The position numbers were made by a program, and so were the translations under genes. Below the pieces are notes generated by a model. That model had not been told where the DNA came from. It did no database searches and saw only the letters and a list, made by a program, of their open reading frames with translations. Positions 44,895 to 54,132 of a DNA stretch of 64,000 bases are shown here, piece after piece. Source of the DNA: Achromobacter xylosoxidans (GTDB lineage Bacteria; Pseudomonadota; Gammaproteobacteria; Burkholderiales; Burkholderiaceae_B); assembly GCF_001457475.1 (NCBI RefSeq), contig NZ_LN831029.1:5580001-5644000 (forward strand). Direction: 5' to 3'. Numbering within the stretch: the stretch's first letter is position 1; each line of letters starts with the position of its first letter.

Positions 44895-45784
44895 GCGCGC
44901 AGACCCACACCGCCAACAAGATCCTGGCACTGATCCAGCAAGACCGCCTGAGCCCCGGCGCGCACCTGAGCGCGCAGAAACTGGCCGACCGCCTGCGCCT
45001 GTCGCGCTCGCCGGTGAACGACGCGCTGGTCCTGCTGGAACGGCATGGCATCGTGGCGCGCCAGCCCAACCGCGGCTATTTCCTGCAACTCGATCATGAC
45101 GCGCTGGCGCACGCGCCGGCCGCGTTGGCCCCCGTCGCCGACGACATCGTCACGCAAAGCTATTTCCGCCTGGCCGACGAGCTGCTGCGCGGCGCGCTGC
45201 CGCTGCAATGCAGCGAGGCCCAGCTGCGGGCCCGCTATGGCCTGACGCAAGCCCAGGCCCAGGCCCTGCTGGCGCGCGTGGCGCAGGAAGGCTGGGCCGA
45301 GCGGCGCCCCGGCTACGGTTGGGAGTTCTCGTCGATGATGACCACGCCCGACAGCCTGTTGCAGTCGTACCGCCTGCGCCTGGCGCTGGAGCCGGCGGCG
45401 CTGCTGGAACCGACGTTCCGCCTGGACCCCGCCGTGCTGCAGCGCTGCCGCGCCGCCGAACGCCACCTGCTCGACGGCGGCATCGACGGCGACAGCCCCG
45501 ACCGCTTGCACGAGCGCGGCGTGCGCTTTCACGAGTCGCTGGTCGAAGCCTCCGGCAACCCGTTCTTCATCGAGACCATCAAGCGCGTCAACCGCGTGCG
45601 CCGGCTGCTGTCGTACCGCTCGATGCAGGATCGCAGCCGTTACCGCCAGCATTGCGACCAGCACCTGGAAATCCTCGACCTGCTCGAACGCGAACGCAAC
45701 GAAGAAGCCTCCCGGGCGCTGGCGCATCACCTGCGCAGCACGCTCGACAACCTGGCCCGCATCCGCGGCATCCTGGCGCCGTAG
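44891..45784 (+). CDS. GntR family regulator, FCD-type, of the aconitase operon
   Basis: This 297-residue protein has an N-terminal winged helix (ANKILALIQQDRLSPGAHLS, LSRSPVNDALVLLERHGIV, RQPNRGYFLQ) and a C-terminal FCD-type ligand domain with HERGVRFHESLVEASGNPFF and HCDQHLEILDLLERE. Between them lies a second winged-helix-like stretch (about 95-145). Its ATG overlaps the aconitase stop by 4 bases. Autoregulation through the nested repeat upstream of the operon is likely; the ligand is probably an organic acid. Confidence 0.88.
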   Translation: MSAQTHTANKILALIQQDRLSPGAHLSAQKLADRLRLSRSPVNDALVLLERHGIVARQPNRGYFLQLDHDALAHAPAALAPVADDIVTQSYFRLADELLRGALPLQCSEAQLRARYGLTQAQAQALLARVAQEGWAERRPGYGWEFSSMMTTPDSLLQSYRLRLALEPAALLEPTFRLDPAVLQRCRAAERHLLDGGIDGDSPDRLHERGVRFHESLVEASGNPFFIETIKRVNRVRRLLSYRSMQDRSRYRQHCDQHLEILDLLERERNEEASRALAHHLRSTLDNLARIRGILAP

Positions 45785-45800
45785 CGCGCGCCAGGCGCCG

Positions 45801-48254
45801 TCAGAAGTCCATCGAGGCCGACAGCATCAGCGTGCGCGGCACGCCTTGCGAGATGGTGCCGTAGGACGCCACGCCCGACCAATAGGCGCGGTTGAACACG
45901 TTGACGACATTGGCGCGCAAGGTCAGGTTGTTGCCGTGCATGCGCGTGACGTAGCGCGCGCCCAGGTCGAAGGTGGTCCATGAGGACACCGATTGGGTGT
46001 TGGCCTGGTTGACGTATTCCGTGCCCGTGTGGATCACGCCGCCGGTCAGGGTCAGCCCGGCGACCCAGGGCGTATCCCACTCCGCGCCCAGGTTGGCCGT
46101 CCAGCGCGGCACGCCCACCGGCCGGTTGCCGCGCGTGGCCGGGTTGCTGGTGCGCGTCAGCTCGGCATCCAGGAAGGTCACGCCCCCCAGCAGGCGCAGG
46201 CCGCGCAGCGGCTCGCCCGACAGGTTCAGCTCCAGGCCGCGGTTGCGCTGTTCGCTGTCCGCGGCATACACCGTGCCCGTCAACTGGCCGCTGGGCTTGG
46301 TGATCTCGAATGCGCTCAGGGTCAGCATGGCGCTGTCGAAGTCGACCTTGACGCCCACTTCCTTCTGCTTGGACTTGTACGGCTTGAACACCTGCCCGGC
46401 GTTGGACGCGGTGGCCGGCGCCACGTCGCCCTTGCTCAGGCCCTCGATGTAGTTGGCGTAGAACGAAACGTTGTGCCACGGCTTGAGCACCAGTCCGGCC
46501 AGCGGCGTGACGGCGCTTTCGTCGTAGCTGACCGTGCGCGCGCCGCTGACGGGATTGAAATTGCGCGACTCGACGCGCTGCTGGCGCGCTCCCAGCGTCA
46601 GCTGCACGCGCTCGTCCAGCACGCTCATGGTGTCGGCCAGCGCGAAGCCGGTCAGGTCCGAGGACGACACCTTGGGCACGCTGGCGGGCGCGGCGATGTC
46701 CTGCCGCGGCCGCGTCACCGGGTGATAGATGTTGGACGACAGCGGCGTTCCATTCACGCTGGCCTGCGCGTTGCGGTCGCTGTACAGCGTGCCCATGAAA
46801 GTGACGGCGTGGCTTACCGGGCCGGTATCCAGCCGGGCGCGCAGGCCGGCGTTGTAGGTGCTGCGGTCGACCGGGAACTTGAAATGGTTGGGCGTCACCA
46901 CGGTGTCGCCAGCGGCGTTGACGATGGTGGGGGTCTGGTCGGACAGCCGGTCGATGGAGGTATCCGAACCGCCTGCGTCGGCGAACACGGTCAGGCGCTC
47001 GCCGACGTCATACTCCACCCGCAGCAGCGCGGACTGCCCGGAAGATTTCCACCAGCCCCAAGGCTGGGTCGCGTTGCGCCGGCCATCGGGCGCGTCCGGC
47101 GTGCGCAGTCCGGCGGCCACCAGGAATGGCCGCGTCGGCGCGTCCACCTTTTCCTCCTGCGTCAGCAGGTCCAGCGAGGCCCGCAGCTTTTCACCCTGGT
47201 AGTCCAGCGACAGCGCGCCGATGTCGGTGCGCGAATGCAGGTTGTCCAGCGGCGTGTCGCCCTGCCGGTGCAGGCCATTGACGCGCACGCCCCAGGCGCC
47301 ATCATCGCCGAAGCGCCGGCTCAGGTCGACGCGGCCGCCGAACTGCGAGGTGCCGGCGTAGTCGGCCGACACCCGCGTCAGGTCTTGCGGCAAGGCGCGC
47401 TTGGGCACCATGTTGATGACGCCGCCCACGCCGCTGTTGGGCGACATGCCATACAGCAGCGCGGCCGGACCCTTGAGCACCTCGACGCGTTCGATGTAGT
47501 CGGTGAACACGTGGTAGTTGGGCGCCACGCCATAGACCCCGTCGAACGCGATCTCGCCCAGGTTGCCTTCGCCTATCGGGAAGCCGCGGATGTAGAACGA
47601 ATCCGTCACCCCGCCGATCTGGCCGGTGAAGCGCACCGAGGAATCGACGTTGAGCGCATCGGCCAGCGTCACCGCCTGGCGATTGGCCAGCAGGTCGGCG
47701 GTATAGTTCGCGACGCTGAAAGGCGCGTCCATCACGTCGCGGTTGCCCAGCATGCCCAGCCGGCCGCCCCGCGCGACCTGGCCGCCGGCATAGCTGGCCG
47801 GCAGGGCCGAGGCGGGTGCGCCGGCGCCGGCCACGACGATGTTCGGCAAGGTGGTGGTCTCGCCCGACGCCGGCAGCCTGCGCAGCGAGTAGGCGCCATC
47901 GCCCTGCTCGGCAAGGGCGAAGCCGGAACCGGCCAGCAGCCGCGCAAAGCCATCGCGCACGGTATAGACGCCGTTCAAGCCGTCGCTGTGGCGCCCGGCC
48001 AGCAAGGCCGGGTCGAACGACAGCGGCACGCCCGAAGCGGCGGCGAACTGCGCCAGCACGTCGCCCAGCGCCCCCGCCGCAATCGCATAGGAGTTGCCGC
48101 GCGCGGCGCTGGCGTCGTCGGCGGCGCGCGCGGCCGGCGCCGCGCTCGACAGCAGCAGGGCCAGGCCCAGCCCGAGCGCGCGGGCCGTGGCCAGCGCCGG
48201 GCGGGATTGGGGCCGCGCGCGGCGGAACGGATGACGGGAATGGCGGACGGGCAT
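45801..48254 (-). CDS. TonB siderophore receptor with signalling domain, set 1
   Basis: This 817-residue outer-membrane receptor has a signal peptide (ALGLGLALLLSSAAPAARA), then an STN signalling domain (about 45-120, YAIAAGALGDVLAQFAAASG, SGFALAEQGDGAYSL) that talks to FecR. A plug follows (DSFYIRGFPIGEGNLG, VEVLKGPAALLYGMSPNSGVGG), then a barrel ending in TLMLSASMDF. It belongs to the FpvA/FhuE-like siderophore receptors. The start is ATG 48254 with GAAGGATC upstream. It follows fecR by 93 bases and is the last gene of the set. Confidence 0.9.
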   Translation of the reverse strand: MPVRHSRHPFRRARPQSRPALATARALGLGLALLLSSAAPAARAADDASAARGNSYAIAAGALGDVLAQFAAASGVPLSFDPALLAGRHSDGLNGVYTVRDGFARLLAGSGFALAEQGDGAYSLRRLPASGETTTLPNIVVAGAGAPASALPASYAGGQVARGGRLGMLGNRDVMDAPFSVANYTADLLANRQAVTLADALNVDSSVRFTGQIGGVTDSFYIRGFPIGEGNLGEIAFDGVYGVAPNYHVFTDYIERVEVLKGPAALLYGMSPNSGVGGVINMVPKRALPQDLTRVSADYAGTSQFGGRVDLSRRFGDDGAWGVRVNGLHRQGDTPLDNLHSRTDIGALSLDYQGEKLRASLDLLTQEEKVDAPTRPFLVAAGLRTPDAPDGRRNATQPWGWWKSSGQSALLRVEYDVGERLTVFADAGGSDTSIDRLSDQTPTIVNAAGDTVVTPNHFKFPVDRSTYNAGLRARLDTGPVSHAVTFMGTLYSDRNAQASVNGTPLSSNIYHPVTRPRQDIAAPASVPKVSSSDLTGFALADTMSVLDERVQLTLGARQQRVESRNFNPVSGARTVSYDESAVTPLAGLVLKPWHNVSFYANYIEGLSKGDVAPATASNAGQVFKPYKSKQKEVGVKVDFDSAMLTLSAFEITKPSGQLTGTVYAADSEQRNRGLELNLSGEPLRGLRLLGGVTFLDAELTRTSNPATRGNRPVGVPRWTANLGAEWDTPWVAGLTLTGGVIHTGTEYVNQANTQSVSSWTTFDLGARYVTRMHGNNLTLRANVVNVFNRAYWSGVASYGTISQGVPRTLMLSASMDF

Positions 48255-48347
48255 GGAAGATCCTTCGTGGGCGGGCCTCGCGGCCTGGCCGCGACGATTC
48301 ACCCGGTACACCGGACGAAGACGGAAAAAGTGTCAGCGCGGCGGCGA

Positions 48348-49328
48348 TTAATTTGTAACGACGGTCTCGCCGCCCGCCGGCCGCGCCGCCACGGTGACCC
48401 AATACGGCGTGACGCGCTGGATCCGCACCGGCAGCGTCTTCTCGAGCAGCCGCAGGCTGGCGTCGGTGTCGGCCAGGGGAAACGCGCCCGATACCCGCAA
48501 CCCGGCCACCTCGGGATCGCAACGCAGAAAGCCGCGCCGGTAGCGCGCCAGTTCGTCCACCAGATCGGCCAGCCGCCAATTGCGCGCGGCCAGCATGCCG
48601 TGCTCCCACGAGACCTGCGCGGCGTCCGCGGCCTGGTCCGGCCCGATGGCGTCCGCGTCGAAGCGGGCCCGCTGCCCCGCGCGCAGCACCCGGCGCGCGC
48701 CGCCGGCAGCGCGGATTTCCACGGCGTCCTCGAACACCGCGACCTGGATGGCGGCGCCCTCGTCGCGCACCATGAAGCGCGTGCCCAGCGCTTGCACGCT
48801 GCCGAGCCCGGTCTGCACCAGGAACGGCCGCGGCGCCGGCGCCGGGTCCCTGCCGGTGGTCAGCAGGATCTCGCCCGCGCGCAGCCAGACCAGCCGTTGC
48901 CGCGCGCTGTACTGGATGTCCACCGCGGTGGCGGTGTTCAGCCACAGGCGCGTGCCGTCGGCGAGCAGCATCTGCCGCCGCTCGCCGATGGCCGTGCGGG
49001 CGTCGGCGCTCCATTCGCGCCAGGGCACCCCGCGCCAGGCCAGCCAGGCCGCCGGGCCCGCCAGCAGCAGGCCGGTCACGGTGCGCAGGACCTGCCGGCG
49101 CGCGGGCCGCTCAAGGCGCCGCAGCGTATGCGCGCCCAACGCCGGCGGCACCTGGCCGAAACTGCGCAGCATGTCTTCGACCCGGCGCCAGGCGGCGGCA
49201 TGCGCCGCGCTGCGATCGCGCCAGCGCTCGAACGCCGCGCGGTCCGCGACCGACAGGGTTTCCGACTGGAAGCGCACCAGCCAGCCGGCGGCCTCCTCGA
49301 GCAGGGCGGGGTCCGGCGTCGCGCTCAT
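48348..49328 (-). CDS. FecR-type anti-sigma/sigma regulator, set 1
   Basis: This 326-residue protein has a cytosolic DUF4880 segment (EEAAGWLVRFQSETLSVADR), a basic RRQVLRT followed by one transmembrane helix (TVTGLLLAGPAAWLAW) and a periplasmic FecR domain. The C-terminal DUF4974 region (NWRLADLVDELARYRRGF) meets the receptor STN domain. It transmits the siderophore signal to FecI. Its ATG overlaps the FecI stop by 4 bases. The twin Arg before the helix fits reports of Tat-dependent FecR proteins. Confidence 0.9.
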   Translation of the reverse strand: MSATPDPALLEEAAGWLVRFQSETLSVADRAAFERWRDRSAAHAAAWRRVEDMLRSFGQVPPALGAHTLRRLERPARRQVLRTVTGLLLAGPAAWLAWRGVPWREWSADARTAIGERRQMLLADGTRLWLNTATAVDIQYSARQRLVWLRAGEILLTTGRDPAPAPRPFLVQTGLGSVQALGTRFMVRDEGAAIQVAVFEDAVEIRAAGGARRVLRAGQRARFDADAIGPDQAADAAQVSWEHGMLAARNWRLADLVDELARYRRGFLRCDPEVAGLRVSGAFPLADTDASLRLLEKTLPVRIQRVTPYWVTVAARPAGGETVVTN

Positions 49329-49846
49329 GCGGGACCCGCCTGGTAGGCGATGAGGCAGGCCGTCAGCGCCTTCTGCATGTGGCGCTTGACCGTGGCCAGC
49401 GATACGCGTTGCGCGCGCGCGATGTCGGCATACGCCATGCCGTCGAACTGCGACGACAGGAAGATCTCGCGGGTCTTGGCCGGCAGGGTGCGCAAGGTGG
49501 CATCGATCGCGTACAGGGTCTCCAGGATCAGCGCCCGCACCTCGGGCGACGGCACCTCGCGCGCCGGCAGCTGCGCCGCGGCGGCTTGATAGGCGTCCTC
49601 CAGCGCGCGGCGGCGCCAGTGATCCACCACCAGCCCCTTGGCGATGTGCGTGAGGAGCGCGCGCGGCTCGTCGCCGCCGCCTGCCCTCACGCGCGCCGCC
49701 ATCAGGCGCAGGAACGTGTCGTGGGCGAGGTCGGCCGCATCGAAGGAATTGCCGAGCTTCTTGCGCAGCCAGGCCGACAGCCAGCCATGGTGCTCGCGGT
49801 AGATCTGCGTGACGGTGTCGGTGGGCAGGGTATCGGTCGAGGACAC
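49325..49846 (-). CDS. FecI-type ECF sigma factor, set 1
   Basis: This roughly 173-residue ECF sigma factor has region 2 (IYREHHGWLSAWLRKKLGN, DAADLAHDTFLRLM) and region 4 (LPAKTREIFLSSQFDGMAYADIAR, SLATVKRHMQKAL). It would direct RNA polymerase to the receptor promoter when iron is short. I used GTG 49846 as the start; TTG 49864 would add six residues. An inverted repeat AATGGGA-N15-TCCCATT (49869-49897) lies just upstream. No convincing Fur box is visible. Confidence 0.87.
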   Translation of the reverse strand: MSSTDTLPTDTVTQIYREHHGWLSAWLRKKLGNSFDAADLAHDTFLRLMAARVRAGGGDEPRALLTHIAKGLVVDHWRRRALEDAYQAAAAQLPAREVPSPEVRALILETLYAIDATLRTLPAKTREIFLSSQFDGMAYADIARAQRVSLATVKRHMQKALTACLIAYQAGPA

Positions 49847-49868
49847 GGCGCAGCTCGCGAGCAATCTA

Positions 49869-49897
49869 AATGGGAATTGTTACTATTTTATCCCATT
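49869..49897. promoter_or_regulatory. Inverted repeat upstream of FecI set 1
   Basis: AATGGGA (49869-49875) and TCCCATT (49891-49897) flank an AT-rich 15-base centre. It could be a Fur-type or other operator, but matches to the Fur consensus are poor. Confidence 0.4.
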
Positions 49898-49926
49898 CGC
49901 GCCGCTACCAGGCAGCCGCGCGCCAT

Positions 49927-50724
49927 TCAGCCCTGGCCTGCCTCGCGCAGATGTTCCGTCAGCAATGCCAGCGCCGGCTTGTCCAGCGCCTGCGCCGCAT
50001 AGCACAGGCCGATGCGGCGCGACAGCGCCAGGCCGTCGAGGTCGTGGATCGCCACGTCCGCTTGCTGCGCGATCAGGGAATGCGGCGCAACGCAGGCGCC
50101 GACGCCGGCGGCCACCAGTTCCAGCGCCAGGCGCAGCGAGCCAGCCTGGCCGGCCGGCGCGTTGGCGGCGGCGCCGTAGTACGGCAACAGGCGCTGGTGG
50201 CTGGGGTGGTCGGGGCACACGATCCAAGCCGGTGCGGCCGTGCCCGCATCCAAGGGCATGGCGATGGCATAGGGGTCGTCCCACAGCGGCACGAACAGCT
50301 CGTCCTCGCAGCGTTCGTCCTCGGTCGCCAGGCGGGCGTCGCCGACGCAGCCTTCCAGCAGGAGCAGCATCAGATTGGGCACCGCCTGGCGGGCCTGCGC
50401 CACGAAGGCGCGCACGTGCGCGCCCGCGATCTCGCCTTCGACCCCGATGCGCAGTTGCGCCAGGCGAGCGTCCTGGCGGAACTGGCGTGCCATCGACTCG
50501 GTCTGCGCCACCAGGCGCCGCGCCTGCGGATACAGGATGCGGGCCGCGTCGGTGACCGACACGCCGCGCGCCTGGCGCTCGAAAAGCTGCGTGCCAAGCA
50601 CGCCTTCCAGGGCCTTGATGGTGCCCGACAACGCCGGCTGGCTCAGGTGCAGGCGTTGCGCGGCGGCGGTGATGTTGCGTTCCTCGAAGACCGCGATGAA
50701 GGCATTGAGCTGGCGGCTATCCAT
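49927..50724 (-). CDS. LysR family transcriptional regulator
   Basis: This 265-residue LysR protein has HTH elements LNAFIAVFEERNITAAA, LSQPALSGTIKALE and LFERQARGVSVTDA. The effector domain is a little shorter than usual (family about 295). It is divergent from the SDR at 50839, its likely target, and separates the two Fec sets. ATG 50724 starts MDSRQLNAF, the standard LysR beginning; an earlier frame start lacks that fit. Confidence 0.86.
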   Translation of the reverse strand: MDSRQLNAFIAVFEERNITAAAQRLHLSQPALSGTIKALEGVLGTQLFERQARGVSVTDAARILYPQARRLVAQTESMARQFRQDARLAQLRIGVEGEIAGAHVRAFVAQARQAVPNLMLLLLEGCVGDARLATEDERCEDELFVPLWDDPYAIAMPLDAGTAAPAWIVCPDHPSHQRLLPYYGAAANAPAGQAGSLRLALELVAAGVGACVAPHSLIAQQADVAIHDLDGLALSRRIGLCYAAQALDKPALALLTEHLREAGQG

Positions 50725-50838
50725 AAGTTTTTCCGATCGATGCGAGAAGAATAAACCATTTTTCAAGCAAAAAAGCCCGCCCTAGAATGGTCTCCAGCCC
50801 CTAAGGCATATGAATAATCGATACCTGGAGTTTCCCTC

Positions 50839-51573
50839 ATGACTACCCCTCAACGCCCCCTCGTCGTCATCACCGGCGCCAGTTCCGGCATCGGCCTGGC
50901 CACCGCGCGCCTGTTCTCGTCCCACGGCCACCCGCTGTTGCTGCTGGCGCGGCGGCTGGAACCGATGCAGGCGCTGAACCTGCCGAATGCGCTGGCGCGC
51001 CAGGTCGACGTGACCGACCGCGCCGCGCTGGCCGCCGCCCTGCGCGAGGCCGAAGCCCTGCATGGTCCGGCCGACGCCATCGTCAACAACGCTGGCGTCA
51101 TGCTGCTGGGCGACATCACGCGCCAGGACCCGGCGCAATGGGACCGCATGCTGGACGTGAACGTCAAGGGGCTGCTCAACGGCGTGCACGCCGTCGCCGC
51201 CGGCATGGCCGAGCGCGGTCGCGGCACCATCATCAACATCAGTTCGGTGGCCGGCCGCAAGACCTTCCCCAACCACGTAGCCTACGTCGGCACCAAGTTC
51301 GCGGTACATGGCCTGTCGGAAAACCTGCGCGAGGAACTGTCGCCACACAATGTGCGTGTGGTGACCATCGCCCCGGGCGCGGTCGAGACCGAACTGCTCA
51401 GCCACACCACGGACGCGGGCATCAAGAGCGGCTACCAGGACTGGAAGGCCGGCATGGGCGGCAAGGTGCTGGCCGCCGAGGACGTGGCCAACGCCGTCTA
51501 CTACGCCTATGCGCAGCCGCAAGGCGTGTGCATCCGCGAGATCGTGCTGGCGGCGACGCGCCAGCAGGCCTGA
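50839..51573 (+). CDS. Short-chain dehydrogenase/reductase
   Basis: This 244-residue classical SDR has TGASSGIG (cofactor), NNAG, catalytic Ser in NISSVAG and Tyr-x3-Lys in AYVGTK. The ending region PGAVETELL is typical. It would oxidise or reduce an unknown small substrate with NAD(P)(H). The divergent LysR gene is the probable regulator. CTGGAG gives the ribosome site. Confidence 0.88.
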   Translation: MTTPQRPLVVITGASSGIGLATARLFSSHGHPLLLLARRLEPMQALNLPNALARQVDVTDRAALAAALREAEALHGPADAIVNNAGVMLLGDITRQDPAQWDRMLDVNVKGLLNGVHAVAAGMAERGRGTIINISSVAGRKTFPNHVAYVGTKFAVHGLSENLREELSPHNVRVVTIAPGAVETELLSHTTDAGIKSGYQDWKAGMGGKVLAAEDVANAVYYAYAQPQGVCIREIVLAATRQQA

Positions 51574-51610
51574 AGCTGGCCCGGGTCACGCGGCCTGCAC
51601 GGCCGCCGCG

Positions 51611-54073
51611 CTAGAACGTCGCCTTCAGGTTCAGGAACACGTTGCGCGGCTCGCCGTAGTACACCTGGTTGGCCACGCCGCCCAGGTAGTACTTCTTGTC
51701 GAACAGGTTGTTCACGTTCAACTGCGCCGACAGGTGCGCGCTGAAGTCGTAGCGCGCCATCAGGTTGAAGATCGCGTAGGCCTTCTGCTTGGCGATGACG
51801 CTGCCCTCGTCCAGCTCCACCTTGCTGTAGGTGCTGATCTGCCAGTTGGCGCCGCCGCCCAAAGTCAGCCTGTTCCAGGCCCCGGGCAGGCGATAGGTGG
51901 TGAACAGCGTGGCCGAGGCGCGCGGCCGCTCGGTATTGACCGACACGCCGTGCGCGTCGCGGCTGGTGTAGTAGGTGCCGCCCAGCGTGGTGTTCCAGCC
52001 CGGCGCCAGCTGGCCGGTCAGCTCCATTTCGATGCCGCGCGTGGTGACGCCGTCGGCGGTCCGGTAGGCGCCATCGGTCGATCCCGGCACCACATAGCCG
52101 GGATCCGGCACGGCGGTCTTGGTTTCCTTCACCTTGAACAAGGCCAGCGACGCATTGAGCCGACCGTCCAGGTATTCTCCCTTGACGCCGATTTCGTAGT
52201 TCTGCCCTTCGACCGGATCCAGGTAGTTGCCGTTGCGGTCGCGGTAGTCCTGCGGCTGGAAGATGTCGGTGTAGCTGGCGTACGCGGAATAGGTGCGGTC
52301 CAGGTCGACCACCACGCCGGCATAGGGCAACAGGCGCGCATCGCGCTGGTCGCGGGTGGGCGACCGCGACTTCCACGAGGCGTGGCGAGCGCCGGTGATG
52401 AGCGTCACGTCGTCGGTCAGCGACCAGCGCGCCGCGCCATACACGCCACGCTGGTGCGTGACGGTGTCGCGCAGCGTCGAGGCCCCCCAGGCCGGCTCGG
52501 GATAGGAACCGTCCCAATCGTAGAACGAGCCGGTGTCCGCCATCGATGCGGGCCGCGCGTAGCTGTAGAAGTCCTCGCTGTAGCGGCTGCGCGAGGCGCC
52601 CAGCACCAGTTCGTGACGCCGGCCCAGCAACTGGAACGGGCCCTTGACCTGCAGGTCCAGCGCGGTCTGCTGCGCATAGGAATTCCAGTACCCCGGGAAA
52701 CCGGTCCAGCCGGCGCCGCTGGCGCGATCGGGCTTGCCGCTGAACCACAGCAGCTTGGCGTCGTACTTGCTCTTGCGCTGCGACCAGGCGAGCCGCGCCT
52801 CCCAATCGTTGTCGAAACGGTGCGTCAGCGTCGCGAAAGCCGTGCGCTGCGTCGTGTGCCAATAGGTCCAGTCGGCCGCGCTGCTCTTGGAGCGGCGCCA
52901 ATCGGTGGGCGTGCCATCGCTGAACACCACCGGCAGGCCGCCCCAGGTCGATCCGCGCGGCCGCTTGTCCTGGTAGTCCATGCCCACGCTCAGTTGCGTG
53001 GCGGACGTCAGATCGGCGTCGACCACACCGTAGAACACCTTCTTGTCGGCGCGATAGCGATCGATGTACGAATCGGACTTCTGGTACAGCGTCACCATGC
53101 GCGCGCGCACGGTGCCCGCCGCGTTCAGCGGCGTGGTCAGGTCCGCCGACCCGCGATACTGGTTCCAGGACCCCATGCCGGCGTTGACCTCGCCGGTGAA
53201 TTCACGGCTGTTGGCGTGCTTGCGCACCAGGTTGATCGAAGCCGAGGGGTTGCCCGCGCCAGTCATCAGGCCGGTCGCGCCGCGCACCACCTCGATGCGG
53301 TCATAGATGATGGAATCGTTGTTGGACTCGCCATACATGGACAGGCCGATCGTGGTGGGCACGCCGTCGTACTGAAGGCTGTCGATGTAGAAGCCGCGCG
53401 ACCAGAAATCGGTGCGGTCGCTGTCTTCGGAAACCACCTGCACCCCGACCACGTTGCCCATCACCTCGTCCAGCGAACGCAGGTTCTGGTCCTCGATGCG
53501 CTGGCGCGTCACCACGGTGAGCGACTGCGGCGTTTCGCGCAGCGACAACGACAATCCGGTTGCCGCCGCCGTGGCGGGCGTGGTGTACGAGCCGGTGCCT
53601 TCGGTCACGGCCGGGTCGCCCGCGCCCAGCACCGTCACGGGCGCCAGGCTGGCCACTTCGCCTTCCCGGGTCAGGACGATGCTGTCGCCCTGCCAGCGAT
53701 AGCCCACGCCCGTGCCCTGCAGCAGGCGCGCCAGCGATTGCTCCGGGCTGGCGGTCATGCGCAGGCCCGACGTGCGCAGCCCGGCCACCAGTTCAGGCGC
53801 GTAGAACACGCGCTGGCGCGTCTGCGCGGCCCACTGCAACAGCGCCTCGTCCAGCGGCATGGCGGCAATGTCCACCGCCACCGCGGGCGCCCGCGGCCCG
53901 GCGGCGCCGCAGACACCCGTCGCCAGGGCCAGCGACAGCATCAGGGAAGAAAGAACGATACGGGGCGTGGCGCGCGCGCGGCGCCTGGAGGAAGCATTCA
54001 CGATCAGCGGCGGTTTCGGTTCAGGAACAGGAGGAAAGCCTTCTTGCAAAGGCAAGGCGCGGCGCGCCTTCAT
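51611..54073 (-). CDS. TonB siderophore receptor with signalling domain, set 2
   Basis: This 820-residue receptor has an N-terminal export signal (IVLSSLMLSLALATGVCGAAG), an STN domain (about 65-140, VDIAAMPLDEALLQWAAQTRQ), a TonB-box-like ASLAPVTVLG, a plug (DFWSRGFYIDSLQYDGVPT, IEVVRGATGLMTGAGNPSAS) and a barrel ending in NVFLNLKATF. It resembles FpvA/FoxA-type receptors for hydroxamate siderophores. Its FecR and FecI lie directly upstream on the minus strand. ATG 54073 gives a long basic leader; a later start within the leader is possible. Confidence 0.9.
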   Translation of the reverse strand: MKARRALPLQEGFPPVPEPKPPLIVNASSRRRARATPRIVLSSLMLSLALATGVCGAAGPRAPAVAVDIAAMPLDEALLQWAAQTRQRVFYAPELVAGLRTSGLRMTASPEQSLARLLQGTGVGYRWQGDSIVLTREGEVASLAPVTVLGAGDPAVTEGTGSYTTPATAAATGLSLSLRETPQSLTVVTRQRIEDQNLRSLDEVMGNVVGVQVVSEDSDRTDFWSRGFYIDSLQYDGVPTTIGLSMYGESNNDSIIYDRIEVVRGATGLMTGAGNPSASINLVRKHANSREFTGEVNAGMGSWNQYRGSADLTTPLNAAGTVRARMVTLYQKSDSYIDRYRADKKVFYGVVDADLTSATQLSVGMDYQDKRPRGSTWGGLPVVFSDGTPTDWRRSKSSAADWTYWHTTQRTAFATLTHRFDNDWEARLAWSQRKSKYDAKLLWFSGKPDRASGAGWTGFPGYWNSYAQQTALDLQVKGPFQLLGRRHELVLGASRSRYSEDFYSYARPASMADTGSFYDWDGSYPEPAWGASTLRDTVTHQRGVYGAARWSLTDDVTLITGARHASWKSRSPTRDQRDARLLPYAGVVVDLDRTYSAYASYTDIFQPQDYRDRNGNYLDPVEGQNYEIGVKGEYLDGRLNASLALFKVKETKTAVPDPGYVVPGSTDGAYRTADGVTTRGIEMELTGQLAPGWNTTLGGTYYTSRDAHGVSVNTERPRASATLFTTYRLPGAWNRLTLGGGANWQISTYSKVELDEGSVIAKQKAYAIFNLMARYDFSAHLSAQLNVNNLFDKKYYLGGVANQVYYGEPRNVFLNLKATF

Positions 54074-54132
54074 TCCTAGAACGATGCCGAGGCGAAAAAA
54101 CCTGAATGCCGGGGACGATTATTTTGTAACGC

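Noticed and set aside
49869..49897. Fur box before FecI set 1
   Set aside because: AT-rich, but matches the 19-bp consensus at too few positions; kept only as an inverted repeat.
51509..54079. 856-codon plus-strand frame
   Set aside because: Antisense to the second TonB receptor.
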